Shown piece by piece: positions 31,483 to 44,142 of a stretch of DNA of 64,000 nt. Origin of the DNA: Apoderus coryli (lineage: Eukaryota > Arthropoda > Insecta > Coleoptera > Attelabidae). Positions within the stretch are counted from its first letter, which is position 1. Every line of letters starts with the position of its first letter. The notes beneath the pieces are model-generated. The model searched no databases, was not told where the DNA came from, and saw nothing but the letters and a program-made list of their open reading frames with translations. The stretch spans positions 17,835,135 through 17,899,134 of the forward strand of contig OU452202.1 of NCBI GenBank assembly GCA_911728435.2. The letters run 5' to 3'. The translations under genes and the position numbers were made by a program.

Positions 31483-32199
31483 AATAACTGTTCAGAAAGT
31501 CTAAGACACTGGTAGAGAAACCAGAAACACTAAGTGGTTGATTTTATCAATATCAAGTGGCACTAAATCTAACTTTAACCTATTTATCACATAATGCTAA
31601 ATTCCCTCTTATTCAATAAATTATTATATCACATTGTCTCCTACACAATTCATGCACCGGGTGATTATAATAGTGAAAGTCTATCTCTCTTGTATCCTCC
31701 ATCGAGCGAAGCGTCGTATCTACGGTTCAACTCAAACTAATTCCATCTTAATCCTATCAGGAACTTTCCTGTGCATTAGACAAATCCTAATTAAGTTTTT
31801 TGTTTAATGTATGAAAGCCAGGCATTTCTACGGCAAATTAATCCTTTTAACATGACCCTTTTGTGCTAATGCGGAGTCATGTATTTTATGAATGGAAAAT
31901 ATTTTTTGTCTTTAGACTTCTTCTCCACAAATTGACTTGCATAATTCCAACAAGTGGACTAAAGTTACAAAAAAATTAGTTGAGAATAAAATTTCACACA
32001 TCAGTAAATTAATAAATCGCAAAAAAATTGTATAAAATGCTGGAGACTGTCAAAAACTTAAGAATATGCTATAAAAAGAATGCGACTATATTTTGCAAAA
32101 ACAAAAATGTTTTGAAAAAACCGAAATTTTTGAATGTTCGGTTTTATTTGGAAGAAGAATCCCATTCTTGAAGAGAATTGCTGATTTAATATCTTTAAA
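31483..32199. other. Gene-free stretch
   Basis: No feature recognised. Confidence 0.4.
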
Positions 32200-32295
32200 T
32201 GAACGTGCGTACTCCACAAATATCAGCTTATATTAAAATAATTAAATCTTTTGATATCGAGCATGTTTCGAGCACATAAGTTAATCATCAGTTTC
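32200..32295 (-). ncRNA. Hammerhead-like motif, decayed
   Basis: Minus strand CTGATGA (32291-32285) and GAAACATGC (from 32269), with GTGGAG at 32208-32203 downstream. The 5' arm of stem II no longer pairs, so catalysis is unlikely. Same family as 44550-44628. Confidence 0.4.
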
Positions 32296-32379
32296 TTACT
32301 TTTTTAGTTAATTAAAGTGTATTTATATGTTGTGAATCATGTAGGCAACTTTCTTTTGAGAGGGCAATAAGAATAAGCA

Positions 32380-32535
32380 CAAGGTTCGAGAGATTGTACA
32401 CGCTGTCATAAACTTGACGCGTTCTTATAGGATCAGGATGTCTTCTTGATACAACCGCCTTGCTTCTGCCGAATTACCGCTCGCCATTCCGTATAGGGAA
32501 TGCATTTCGCACATTTCATTAATTTTACTTTCCCG
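32380..32535 (-). pseudogene. DUF4817-like HTH fragment of a DDE transposase
   Basis: The minus strand reads EMCEMHSLYGMASGNSAEAR then RLYQEDILIL and a stop. This resembles the (M)xxxYGxAxxNxxxAxRLY pattern of DUF4817-type DNA-binding domains found at the start of insect IS630-Tc1 transposases. Short and broken. Confidence 0.45.
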
Positions 32536-33984
32536 CCCAGTGTGCAAACGTCCTAGAGACATTACTTTTTAAGCAGGATTAATCTGACTTTGAGATGATG
32601 AAACTAGTTTTTCCTTTTTCATATTTTTTAATGTAGAGTCTGCCCCTAAATTGTCCTCACAAGGTTCAAATAACGCTCATTCAACAAAAAATCAACGAGA
32701 TCAAAAATGACGTTTGCGAGCTCTAAAATAATTATCAGGAGGAGAAACTTTTATTAATTTAGATTCAATTTCTTGAATATCAATTTTATTAGATTTTTTA
32801 AATGTTTTGGTCAATATTGATACAGGGTGTTCAAATAATAATATTAAAAAGGAAATTTAGAAAACGGTCCATTTTTGTATACAAAAACAAAATGTATTAG
32901 TTATGTCTTATTTAGCATTAAAAATAAGGGTAAAAATAACTTTATATGAGATTGTATACTGAAAATGTTTTCGTTTTCTAAATATTGGCATATTAATATT
33001 TGCATATATGATGATTTTACTACAAAGAAGATACTCTCGAATTACAAGGGATGTTAGGTAGATGAGGTAAACCAAGTACAAACTAATATTTCTTTAAAAA
33101 AATGCTTTTATTGTTTTTCCAAATATTCTTAATGAAGTTCAATACCCATTTGTATGCGTTTGGATATAGAAGAATAATTTTCCATCACAATTTTTGTGCT
33201 CAGAACATTAAATTAATGGGTCATCTATCGTAAAACACTGCTCAGTGAGTTATTTTTAATGCAAATGCAAAAGTGTTTGGTCAACGTTTTTCGAAGCATA
33301 AAAAATTATTCCGTTGAGAATTGACGGATTTTCGTTGATCTAGTGGTATGAGGGTACTACCGCAAACAACTTATCGACCCTTACAGTTGACTGGTAAAAT
33401 TGCGGATTAGAACGATTAGAAGAAGTGATGCAGTTCGACATTCAGTTGTAAACCAAATATATGAGCACAACTCAACTCATTATATTAGCATCCATAATAT
33501 TGAAATGTTTAATAAGTAAAGTATTGATTACAATTTGCAATAACTTGTCGGGTAATACCTGATATATTCTCCATACAATACACTATATTTAGCATAACAA
33601 TGGTTATTTTTCGAGAAGTTCTAATGAACTTTTCGTATTAAATTTATAGCGGTAACATGACTAAAACTCGAAACAATAGAATGAGCTAGTTGACGGTCTA
33701 ATATGTAGCTATATCATTTTAGATATTTGAAAATTCTACTATGTAGCTCAAGCTGTGATAATGGTAAATGAAGTTTGTCTTCTATGCGATGCTATTAATT
33801 GCTTTTGGACAGTTTTAGGGCAAAATATTTTAGACGTGGCTTAGATATTAAGACAATGACAAATGGAAGATAGAAGTTTCCCAGTGAGATGGAAAATTAA
33901 AATAAAAACACTGTTTTTGCCTTGCCCAGTATCCGTAAAAAACTGGCCTTCATTTGTATAAGGCATGTTGCATTGATTCTGCAG
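32536..33984. other. Gene-free stretch with one orphan TIR end
   Basis: GATACAGGGTGTTC at 32820-32833 looks like an isolated element end. No partner or gene found. Confidence 0.4.
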
Positions 33985-34150
33985 AAATTTAGTCCAATGA
34001 TGAAGTAGTCGCTATAACTGAGGCCTATTTTGACGAGAAAGAGAAATCGTACTATAAAAGTGGTATCGAAAAGTTGGAAATCGCTAAACTCGTTGTATTG
34101 CCCTCGAAGGCAACTATGTTGAGAAAAAATCTAGTTTTGTCAGCAGAATA
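33985..34150 (+). pseudogene. mariner transposase C-terminus
   Basis: Reads SNDEVVAITEAYFDEKEKSY, then YKSGIEKLE. After a frameshift it continues TRCIALEGNYVEKK to a stop. This is the classic end of mariner transposases (aromatic-FD then KLE then RCIxLxGxYVEK). The DDD catalytic region is absent. Near-identical sequence recurs at 63150. Confidence 0.75.
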
Positions 34151-36162
34151 TAAATATTTACTTTAATGAAGCTTCTGCACAAATAAAGTATATTCCTAAC
34201 TGGATATTGGATTCAATGATATATGGGAAAAATGTTTGGAAGTTACTGAAGAACTAAGGCAAAATGAAGCTTCGATCTATCTTTGACTCATATAACCATA
34301 TTTTTACTCAAACAGGAAGAACATCTGTATAACCTCTACTAAACATATGACCAATTCATATTGTCTTAATTATGATAAACAAAAAGAAAGGGATTTTTTT
34401 TTCACAAAATAGTAAGACACTTTGTCAAATAATTAAATTTCAAAAATAGGTTTAATTTCGTTCTTTCTTCTTAGTCAGTTTTCAGTTATCGGGAGAGTTG
34501 AACAATTTATTATACTTAATATCGTATCTTCAAGTTCAGATTGCCTTGTTTTTGATAATATTTGATTAAAATTATAAAGAAGTTTCTTAAAACATTGAGC
34601 ACATTTGTGCTGCTGGCTTCAACTTCAATTCTGAGTTTGTTGTGTGTGTGAGAGTGTGTTATTTACGTTACAATTTTCATTAATCATCCTTCCACGAAAA
34701 ATTCGGATGAAAATATTTCAAACTTGGGATGGTGTGCCTTCCCTAATAGACTCCAGAACGTCAAACTAATAATTAGCTGGATTTTCTTACGGAACTCTCT
34801 CATAAAACAAGAAAACTACAACCCGAATTGCGGAACGCAAGTAATGGGTTCTAAATGAACACAACCCACCGGCTTAATCTACATAACACCGAAGTGTAGG
34901 ACTATAAACGAAGAAAATACAAATTGTTGTGTAGAAGTTTGTCATCAAACGAAAAAAGTTTCTTTGTTTTATTCATTTACCCTCATCAAAAAACTAGAAA
35001 GATAAATGAAATACACTTAAGCAGTAGCTTGAAATAATGATGAAAGAGTCATAACTTTTTATAAAAATAGTAAAAGTACGGATATAGTTGGTATAGTAGA
35101 TAGTTAAGCATTTTCTGGCTGCACCGTACCCATTTAGACAATTCGTTATAATTGAATTTCTGGCACGCTGAATTGTCGGAAAATTCATCACGAGGGAAAA
35201 GAGAGAAATGCAACTTTAACGAGATTTTCGATGACCGTAGCTGGAAAGAGCGTGTTTGCGTCTGCTAAATTAAGCAATATGAGAAATGCATATATACAAT
35301 AACAATTATTATTAACTATGTCTATATCTACGCTACGTTTGATTTTCGTTATATTATTCAGTATTTCGCAAGTCAATTTTAAATAAATTCAACAACTGAA
35401 ATCTATGTGAGAACTGTCGGGTATTGATTGATGATGGATGTGCCCCAATAACAACAGTATATAGGTCTCAAAATTTTTACAGGACGACACGTTATTATGC
35501 TCTATACTTTCTTACCTATAATATTTCCTAATTTCTTCGTACTCACCAAAGTAGATAAATTTAACATTATATTTTTCACATTTTTAGATTCAATATGGCT
35601 TTTGTCTAACAATATCTATCCCTCAAACCGGGAACTTAAATCTGATGAATATAAATTTTTTGAAATCCCAATATTCTCGAGTAGGTACCTACCGTCGGAG
35701 ATTTTCGCTTGATTGAATAATAATGTTTGTTATACAAGGTGTTTCTAAAATAGGTGATCAAAATTTGTGAGCGAAAACATAAATTGTAATTTTTCGAAAA
35801 GTCCTTATTTACAAAGATAGAGGGTGTTAAAGACGATTGCCTGAGGACGATTTTTTTGAAATATTTTCGAAACGAGTAAAGATTAATTAATCAAATGTAG
35901 CATATTTATTCACCTAGTTAAATGTCGTAAACTGACATGAAATTGAATAAAAAAAGGATGACCATAGGCGGGTAAACGGGGGACCCTTGCCTTAATTATA
36001 ACCTAGCTTTTTTTTTCTTGTGACTTTTATTCCACGTTTGTCAAAAATGTGATAAAATAAATTTTTCTACATACAAAAGATATACCCTTGTTTTTTCTCG
36101 AAAAACTTAAAGGTTTTCGAGAAATTCGAGTTTGGATATTTTAGGACAAAACTGGTCCTTAG
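34151..36162. other. Gene-free stretch with possible TIR halves
   Basis: TATACAAGGTGTTTC at 35733 may be an element end. TTTTAGGACAAAACTGGTCC (36139-36158) recurs inverted at about 37988-38010, so the pogo element seems to have landed inside another inverted-repeat element. Confidence 0.4.
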
Positions 36163-37917
36163 TAGGGGAAAGGAGGGTAAGTTGGCGAAGTAGGTAAGAT
36201 AACGAATTGGCCAAAACAAACACAACGTTTTATACCAAGCCGAACCTATCGAATCAGCTGTTTTGACACGGACTTCCTACAGATTTGGTTTGCCGCCAAA
36301 TCTGTAGGAAGATTTGGTTTGCCGCCGAAAGCATATCATCAGTCTTGCTACAAATAGCATAGAGTCTAACACGTGACTAACGTTATAATTTTAGTGAACG
36401 CAAAAATAACGTCAAGGGGTGGTTTCATAAGTTTTATTATTTAGTTTATCATTGCAAGGTAAGTATGCATGCTTAAGTTGTACTGTAGACAACGAATTAA
36501 CAAAATAGTTTATTTATTTTTGTTATCACCAACGGTTTTCTTTAAAATAGCAGGGGAGGGTAAGATGACGAAAAACAAAGTAGACAAGATGACGAATTCT
36601 TCAAATTACCTACACCCATTTATTTTAATATGTTTAATATAAGTTTGCGCAGTTTTTAGCTTCTTTTTTTTTAAAGTTGCAACGGTTGCGAACGCCATAA
36701 GTGGTTTTAGAGCAACTGGTATAGAACCATTTGACTCTCAAATATTCACCGAACTTGATTTCGAAACATCAAAAACAACAGAACGAGAATTAACTCCAAC
36801 ACTAATAGAAGATGTTCGCCCACCAGAACTCACCTTACATTAAATTGGGGAAGGTAATATTTTGAAAGAGTCAGTGCCTTCAACTTCTGGAGTAAACCAC
36901 GCTAAGCCGTCATCAATACTAAATAGGTATTCCATGCCTTCAACTTCAAATTGTAATATATTCAAACCACGAACAAGCCCAAACAAGGAAAGCTAAACCA
37001 TCAAATCGAAATTTGGATTACCTTCTTTACCACAAGCCGTCACTAAAAATAGACGTTGTAGAAAAAAAACTACCTTCCTTGATACTTTCCAGCACACCGG
37101 TAAAAGATGCGTTGGAAGGAAAACAACAAGAAAAGCTGAACACAGAACGAAAAAAAAACAATTAAAGTCACTTGAAAGATCACACAAACTAAAAACCACA
37201 AAAAAAATAAAGATGACAAAAATAGTGAAACAAAATAAAACGAAAAACAAAAAGCGTCAGTTATTTGATTCTTCTTCTTCAGAGAGTTCAGTAGAAATAC
37301 CTTATCATGATAGTGATAATGATTCACACCAAGAGAATGAAGAAGACCACAAACTCTGTTAAATTTGTAATGATGAAGGTAAAAACAATGAGTTATGGTT
37401 TCGATGTAATATGTGTTTTAAATGGGCTCATTCTGAATGCACGGATCTTGACTCAGAAGAAGCCAAGGCTAAAGTGTGAGTGTGCGGCTTCTGTTATGAA
37501 AAGAAATTAAAAAAAAAACTTGGACTTGTAAATAAACTTACTTACAGTCCTTACTGAAAAAACTTTCCAATTTATATCCTTTTCTACACCAAAGGTTTTT
37601 AAGTTAGAATTTGTTATTTTTTTGAATTTAGATTGTTATTTTTTCATTTGATATGTTTGTTTCGTCAACTTACCCAATAAAGTTCGTCAACTTATCAACG
37701 CCTGTGGGTAAGATGACGATTATGAGACCTTTTTTTTTTAAAATAGAATAAAATAAATCTGTTTAGCTACAGCTAGAATATTGTGTTGGTTAATTACTAT
37801 GATAAGTAGAGTTCAAAATATTAATAAATATTTATTTTTAATTTAAAACAAATATGTGCAAATTGGATATCGGGCTTAACTTCTTCAACTTACCCTCCTT
37901 TCCCCTACATAGCATTA
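36163..37917 (+). mobile_element. pogo-like transposon, internally deleted
   Basis: The termini are 22-bp perfect inverted repeats starting TAGGGGAAAGGAGGG and ending CCCTCCTTTCCCCTA, with TA at each edge as expected for the TA target of Tc1/mariner-superfamily elements. Only the 3' part of the transposase remains. Confidence 0.85.
36680..37555 (+). pseudogene. pogo transposase C-terminus with PHD-like finger
   Basis: The frame opens with AISGFRATGIEPFDSQIFTE, the end of pogo/Tigger DDE domains in insects. A lysine-rich linker and a Ser/Glu run follow. A C4HC3-like finger comes last: C-x2-C near 37360, FRCNMCFKWAHSEC near 37400, then CGFC near 37482. Four in-frame stops (after ELTLH, after NKES, inside the first C-x2-C pair, and before VCGFC) show it is dead. 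The catalytic core upstream is deleted. Confidence 0.8.
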
Positions 37918-38039
37918 ATAAAATATTGGAAAACTTTTCGTTAGCAAACTGTATTCCAATCAATCAATTATTAATGCTGTGTACTCAGGACCAGATTTTG
38001 TCCTAAAAATTTTTTTAAAAGGGGCGCTCGAGAATACCT

Positions 38040-38842
38040 GGAGTTACGACGTACAATGGTGTGGACTCCTCAGGATATAGTTGACTAATTTGCCACTTAT
38101 TTCGAGAATGTTTATGCTGAATCTAATTTGATATTTTAAGTGTAAACTCTGATCACATTATTATGCCACATATTGAGGAATATGACATTATGGCGGCTGC
38201 AGAAAAACTTAAGCCAAGCCTCACAGCAGGTATTGATGATATTCCAACTGTTTTGTCAAGGACTTTGTTATGGCCCTGTCTGTTTCTTTATTGGACATAT
38301 ACCGGATGATCCTGTCCTCCTGCACATTCCCGAATTTTCTGGAAGGGGGCAAGAGTCACATCCGTTTTAAAAAAAGGTGATTGGAGTTTAGTGTCTAATT
38401 ATCGCCCTATATCGATACTATATAGCTTGTCTAAGATGTTTGAAGTTATCATCCATGACTTCGTATCTGGACGATTTGGGAGGGTTCTCGCGGAGATGCA
38501 GTACGGGTTTATGCCGGGACAATCGTTTATAACAAACCTCGCTACCTTATTGCATCTAACCTGTAGGGCTATCGACAATCAGCCTCAGGTTCATGTAATA
38601 TATATACTGATTTCCAGAAGACTTTTGATCGTATTGATCGCTACGTGTTTTTGTCTAAACTCAGGATGATTGGACTATCGGAGACTCTTGTCAATTTACT
38701 GAAATCATATATTCTAGATGACAGAGTGTATAGTTTGTTGAATACGAGTGCTTCAGATACTACGAGTTTGTTGCTATTTCAGGAGTGCAACAGTGTTCAA
38801 ATTTCAAATTTCAAATATCACAATAAAGGTTATTATTATTAT
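38040..38842 (+). pseudogene. LINE RT fragment with 3' tail, internally deleted
   Basis: The plus strand reads AAAEKLKPSLTAGIDDIPT, a broken segment, GDWSLVSNYRPISILYSLSK, EMQYGFMPGQSFITNL, then after frameshifts IYTDFQKTFDRIDRYVF. All are RT blocks 0 to A in order. Sequence then jumps to AATAAAGGTTATTATTATTA (38823-38842), so the palm, thumb and 3' region are deleted. Confidence 0.75.
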
Positions 38843-38847
38843 ATAGA

Positions 38848-39275
38848 CTAAATTATACAAAAATGGCTTTCATTTGTGCTTGCGTAAAATTGTATGCAAT
38901 GTTTTGAAGGATAGTCTTAAACCGATTGCAACTCTTAAGTTCATATGAAAAGATCTCAGATACATAGCTTTTCAGACAAGCACCAAATGAATTTAAAGAC
39001 ACTCCAGGTAAACCGCGCATCACAGCACGTTTAAGCCTAGCAAGAATGTAAAGATGATCTCTATGAACATCACCAGCCTTAACTCATTCAAAGGAATAGA
39101 CCCTTGTCAAAAGGTCAATGTTAACATATGGTAAGATTAGGCCTAGGAGCTCTAGAACTTGATGGAAGGCTATCAGGTCGCGTTGTAGATACACCCCTAA
39201 TTTGAATCTTAATCTTAAGGCCAATGTTCCAAAGTTTTTTAAGAATTATATTACCACTTCTCTCCTTGTTTTCGG
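38848..39275 (-). pseudogene. LINE RT C-terminal fragment, opposite orientation
   Basis: The minus frame is largely open and aligns in pattern with the tail of the 29530 copy: LGVYLQRDLIAF, then NIDLLTRVYSFE and a stop, then HRDHLYILARLKRAV, SFGACLKSYVSEIFSYELKS, CNRFKTILQNI and TAA near 38850. It directly abuts the tail of the plus-strand LINE, so two truncated copies meet 3' to 3'. Confidence 0.55.
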
Positions 39276-39699
39276 GTACTGACAATAGTCAGATGGACTA
39301 TATTATAAGATTTAATAGATAAATAAAACGGCAGCAACGTATAGAAAATTGATAACAGTTATTTTCTGCATATTTCTGTAAATACAGTAATGGTACCCAA
39401 TGATTTGTAGAAAATTTATTTCTTACTAGAAAATATTATAAGTGAATTATTAGAAATCAGATGCAACCGACATACCTAGATAATTGTTTGATTGATAGTT
39501 TAATGTAATCGTAAATAAACTCTCATAATTATTGAATCAAATGCATCGGCACAGTTAGTTGCGTTTGCGGTTTATTTTATGAAATGTCAAATATCTAATT
39601 ATATTATTTATACAGGTCGTCCTAGGATGTGTGTTTTGTAGATTTTGTAGATTATTTTTATTATTTTTGCCCATACTGTATGTGTGTGTGGTTTTAAAG
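39276..39699. other. Gene-free stretch
   Basis: No feature recognised. Confidence 0.4.
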
Positions 39700-39850
39700 T
39701 TGTTGTAAGTGCTCTTTATAATATTTATTTGAACTTCAATTTTGTTTGTATATAGTTATAATTTCGAATTATAATAAGATTTGACTAGTCTATGTACAAA
39801 AGCTATTATACCAATGAAGACCAATAAAGATTATTATTATTAATAATATT
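39700..39850 (+). mobile_element. LINE 3' UTR remnant with TTA tail
   Basis: Ends CCAATAAAGATTATTATTATT (39822-39842) like the other LINE tails. No coding sequence remains. Confidence 0.55.
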
Positions 39851-40917
39851 TAGTTAGCACATGTTGAAAGATAACAAATAAAGAATGTAGAAAATACAGG
39901 GTAGTTTTAATTAAACAAAACGTGATCATTTAAATCGTGATTTCTGCATGGCCCAAGCACAGCATAAAGAAATATTATGCTGTGGCCTAAGTACGCAGTA
40001 AGTATGCGCAGTGGCTCACAAGATGAATAATACATGAACTCTTGAAACCTCTGGTAGCAAGTGGCAAAATTAATCACAATATGGTATAATTAGTAATTGA
40101 TTGGGAAGGAATATTGGCATGATAACTAAGATTTCTCCGTGAGATAATATTTAATAAAAGAAATAAAAGGATATATTATGTCGTTGACTATCTGTATATA
40201 GTCTTTACATCACACAGGAATTTGAACTAAACCAATCAATATAATATTGTATATGTTATTATTATTTATATTATTTAAAATTCAACCACCATACTGGGTT
40301 ATGATCATTAATAAATCGTTAATTTCACATTGAATAATGTAGTGATATTTTCCTAATTTAGAGAAAATAACTACGTACCTAATAATATATGACAAGTCGG
40401 TGGAAACAATTAGATAGTTAGCAAAGTAACCGATATAGCTGTGTGTATAGTACGAGTATATTATTACAAGTGTGTATACAATTATTTCTATATTACCGTT
40501 AAATTCGAATATTTAGTTTCCTCAAATGTCAACTACCTACATTATTACTGGACGTAAATTTTGAAATTATCTTTTAGACCAAGATTTACTTGGAATAGTT
40601 TTAAAGCCGAACGCTTTTACGGCTAGTAGACACAAAAGGTATAATATAAAAATCGGTTGTGTCACCCCAAAACTTTCCCGAAGGTTCAACTATCGATATC
40701 TCCTCAATAATTTATAGTAGAGTTCATTGCGGATGGTGTACATTATAATCTAAAATATGGTATCACCTGGGTAACGAAATATTTTCATCAAAGATTTAAA
40801 TTCTAAAAAATACACTATTATTATAATTCATATTTGTTAATGTCCTTCCAATATACAATAAACCTAATTTCGTAGGGAAGACGACTATATTTAAGTAAAA
40901 TCTCAGTTTCTCAAAAA
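39851..40917. other. Gene-free stretch with one dispersed repeat
   Basis: AATCGGTTGTGTCACCCCAA and the following AACTTTCCCG (40653-40683) recur inverted at 56756-56790. Otherwise featureless. Confidence 0.45.
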
Positions 40918-40962
40918 TGCGACGTTTCGCGACTTTATTGTCGCTGCTTCAAGCACGCTACA
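40918..40962 (-). ncRNA. Hammerhead-like motif with perfect stem II, altered core
   Basis: Minus strand: stem II GCGAC (40944-40940) with GTCGC (40933-40929), GAAA (40928-40925), C, then GTC (40923-40921) and GCA. The core reads TTGAAGCA instead of CTGANGA, so activity is doubtful. TGC/GCA can form stem I. Confidence 0.4.
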
Positions 40963-41314
40963 AATGTAAATACATGACAAATTTTAGATAATTAACTCGT
41001 TTCACAATCAAAATTAAGTTTAAAGTCCTAAAAATAGTTTGCAATTAACTGAAAATACGAAATGAGGAAAAATCTCTTTCTTTAGTTACAAAATTGTATA
41101 ATTATACACTCTACGGTACACCTACATGTATTAAAATATCTGACACAAAATCAAAGTATAAAACGATTGCTTTCTCTTCCTCATTTTTAAGGATCTTTAT
41201 AATTTTCAAAAAAACTTATTAACAATATCCAAGACAAACTACACGATTCGATTTAGCTTTAATTGTATACTTGATACGAGAGAATATATGTTTTTGGTTT
41301 TAACTTTGTTAAAT

Positions 41315-41400
41315 CTAATTAGGTTAAGGAAAGAAGCAATGGCTTCAACTTCGCCATTTGTAAGATATTATACGTTTTACAATAAAGACTTTATTATTAT
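41315..41400 (+). mobile_element. LINE 3' UTR remnant
   Basis: GAAGCAATGGCTTCAACTTC hairpin, then CAATAAAGACTTTATTATTA. Matches the 3' end layout of the LINE at 919-1440. Confidence 0.6.
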
Positions 41401-42386
41401 TGTCTATTTTAGAGCTGGCTTTTATATTTGTCACACAACATATCTACATTTTTGCCAGACACTTCCCGTGGCTTCAAACTTTAGCCTGACGCTGCTTAGA
41501 AAAGAATCAGGGAACCTATACTATTTAAAGATTTCTTGTGAACATCCAGACCAATCCGACGGGCCAAACATCCTCCAGACTCGTTCCGTTGTGAATATGC
41601 GCATGAGGCCATTATTCATACGTTTGAGTGCAAGACAGAGCGTTAGATGGTGTTTTAGAAATTATTCAATTATATTTAATATTTCGGCTACATAAAACCT
41701 TGAAGAATTCATTTTTATTCAATTTTGAAAATCTAATGAAAATATTATGTAGTAAAAACTTTAAATATAAAACTATCAGTAGATTCGAAAAACTTCTACT
41801 AATGCATTTTAAATTGAAAAAATTAATTCTCATTACGTTGAATTCCCTTTAAAAGTTGCATCAGTTAGAAACTATGATATTAGCTATTTTTCAATAGAAC
41901 AAACAAAACGCTGCACTAAACTTTTTTTAATAAAAAAACATGAATTGTAATTTAGTGACAGATCATACCGATCAACCTTATAGTATATTTTCATTAAGTG
42001 GCAATTAAAATTTTTGATGGGTCCAGTATGACTTGCCAGTTTTAATTACGTTTCATCTAACTCTGAAACTACTAGAGATAACCACTTTAAATGATAGGTA
42101 AGTATATAATAATTTTAAATGCTGTATGTACAGTAAAGGCTTTGCGTTAATGCATAGTCAGGCACCAGTAAGAAAATTTAAATAATTAATTTAACTAGGA
42201 TGACGCAGTTTGTTAACACAAATTTGCTTGAACTACATTCTGAACAATTTTCGAAATGGAGTAACGGAAGCAGGAAAAGCGTTGCAGGTTTAACACGTGT
42301 TGCAAATTAATAAAACAAAGTAACACGATTAATAAAACAAACCACCACGATAACCATTCTAGTAGTTTAATAGCTATATACCTAAC
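41401..42386. other. Gene-free stretch
   Basis: A mixed-composition patch at 41440-41650 has a 135-codon open frame overlapping the LINE tail, but it has no recognisable motif. Confidence 0.35.
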
Positions 42387-42970
42387 AAGTGCGAAAAGTA
42401 GTACTTTTCCGCACGCGACGATATAGTTGACCGAACGACGCCGACGTACAGTGGAGTTCGGTCATCCGTCAAGTGCGGAAAGACACTTTTCGCATATTTT
42501 AGGAAGGAAATTTTTCTTTGAGCACTTCAAATGTCGGAAAACCAAAGAGTACGGGCAAAACTGTAGAAATAACTCGCAATAATTTAAAATACGTTGTAAT
42601 TACCAGAGAAAAAGACTCATAATGGTAAAAAACTAGCTTAAGTTTGTAGTTTAGTACATTTTTTAGTGCAATATACAAAGACAAAACTAAAGAGCAATAC
42701 CAAAAAACTGGTAAGAGTAAGCTATATGTACTTCTTTTAATGTGGATACCTTTTTTCCTGACATCAAGCTGCAAAAATTTTTCATACCGTTTCATAAGAG
42801 AAAAATGATAAAAATTTAATGGTTAGTTCATTTAACTAATTATTGTTGTTTTTTTAATAGTTATGATTTACAACAAATCTAGTACTATCTGACTTTATAT
42901 TAAAAACAGTGCGGAAAAATTCAACTTTTCGTAATAAAAAAAATGCAGGAAAGTACACTTCACCGCACTC
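42387..42970. mobile_element. Probable MITE with GTGCGGAAA palindromic termini
   Basis: Left: AAGTGCGAAAAGTAGTACTT continuing to TTCCGCAC, then GACCGAAC and GTTCGGTC arms and a second GTGCGGAAAGACACTTTTCG. Right: GTGCGGAAAAATTCAACTTT (42910) and GAAAGTACACTTCACCGCAC (42950-42968). No coding frame. Boundaries are approximate. Confidence 0.5.
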
Positions 42971-43181
42971 TCGTAGGAAAACGTTCAATTTCATTTCATT
43001 TACAAACATTAATATCATATTATCAAATGTCTAAAATGTTAAATGAGAATATTAATATAATTAACACGTTATAACAAAGCTGAACACAAATTAACTTAAC
43101 TGTTATTCAGCATACTTTTATATGTTTCAACTTTTTTTAGGATTTATTTCTCAAGCTCATAGAGATAAAATTAATCGCTAC

Positions 43182-43230
43182 CTAACAGTCGCTCTACCGC
43201 ATGGCATGATGCAGCACGGCACTTTTCTGC
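43182..43230 (-). CDS. Possible 49-bp micro-exon
   Basis: Minus strand, flanked by TTTAATTCAG and TTAG/GTAGCG. It encodes AEKCRAASCHAVERLL in one open frame and has higher G+C than its neighbours. Short size and unknown family keep this low. Confidence 0.25.
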
Positions 43231-43548
43231 CTGAATTAAATTCATGAAAGGAAAAACCGCACTATCAAAAATGTTGGAACTGGGAGAACGCGTGTGCTCT
43301 CGAGCTTGTCTGACACAAATTTTCATGTGATTTATATTTTGTTTGCTATCTTTCAAATCAGACATATACACAAAAACATTTAGTTGAGTTTATTTTTAGT
43401 TCTATATACGTTTTTACAAAACAGCATTTTTAATTTTTGAAAATAGACACATCAATACGAAAATTACATTTATATTTTTTTTGAAGTAATCCATTACGAC
43501 GAGGAATGTGATGTATTTATAAATCAAAGGCGTCTCCACAAAATATTA

Positions 43549-43590
43549 GCCAAATATGTTTCGGAACTTTACTGTTCCATCTTCAGTGGC
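43549..43590 (-). ncRNA. Hammerhead-like motif, well-formed stems I and II
   Basis: Minus strand: GCCA (43590-43587) pairs with TGGC (43552-43549) as stem I. CTGAAGA is at 43586-43580. Stem II is GGAAC with GTTCC. GAAA is at 43562-43559, then CATATT. Stem III has a C/A mismatch at its second pair. The TTTTGTGGAG motif follows at 43543-43534. The right-arm partner at 44280-44320 keeps GTTCCGAAACATGTTTGGCT but has lost the core. Confidence 0.6.
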
Positions 43591-43643
43591 ATTAATAAAT
43601 CTTACAAAGAAATCTTAAGTGTCTTAAGTTATGTTATAATATA

Positions 43644-44142
43644 AGGCGGGTTTAGCCAACTAATAATGGATAGTGCATAATGGATAAAGAAAAATGCTTA
43701 ATACATAGTGCATAATCGATAATGCACAACAAAATATAGGTGTTTATACAACTCATAACTTTTATGCATAAAGCGAAAAGTGACAATTGACTAGACAGCA
43801 GGTTAACCTATTACCATTGTCTTTAAAGACAATGCTATTACTTTGTGTTGGACTTATGTTTGTTTTGATAGCTTTCAAATTAAAAATTCTGTTAATTATC
43901 ACATTTTCAATTATTATTTAGTTTATTTCGTAAATTGAGGTTATGTAAGGCATGCGGGGCATGCGTATTGATATTTTTTGCATAATTTAGTGGAAGTTCC
44001 CAACCTTATGCATTATCAACGAAAATTATGAATTATACACTATTCGTTGTATAAACAGGTACATGTAAGTGTCATGTTTTAAAAATTATCCATTATGCAC
44101 TAAAATTATGCATTATGCATTATTAGTTGGCTAAACCCGCCT
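43644..44142. mobile_element. MITE with 25-bp TIRs, 499 bp
   Basis: Perfect inverted ends start AGGCGGGTTTAGCCAACTAA and end TTAGTTGGCTAAACCCGCCT. ATA flanks both sides (43641-43643 and 44143-44145) as a 3-bp direct repeat. Subterminal regions are rich in ATTATGCAT. No coding frame. A 3-bp duplication suggests PIF/Harbinger, though ATA is not the usual TWA. Confidence 0.8.

Noticed and set aside
36993..37327. Phe/Leu-rich minus-strand open frames as membrane proteins
   Set aside because: They are antisense of the lysine-rich pogo transposase linker.
42387..42500. CRISPR-like or operator array from repeated GTGCGGAAA
   Set aside because: The repeats are inverted palindromic transposon ends in a eukaryotic context, with no regular spacers.
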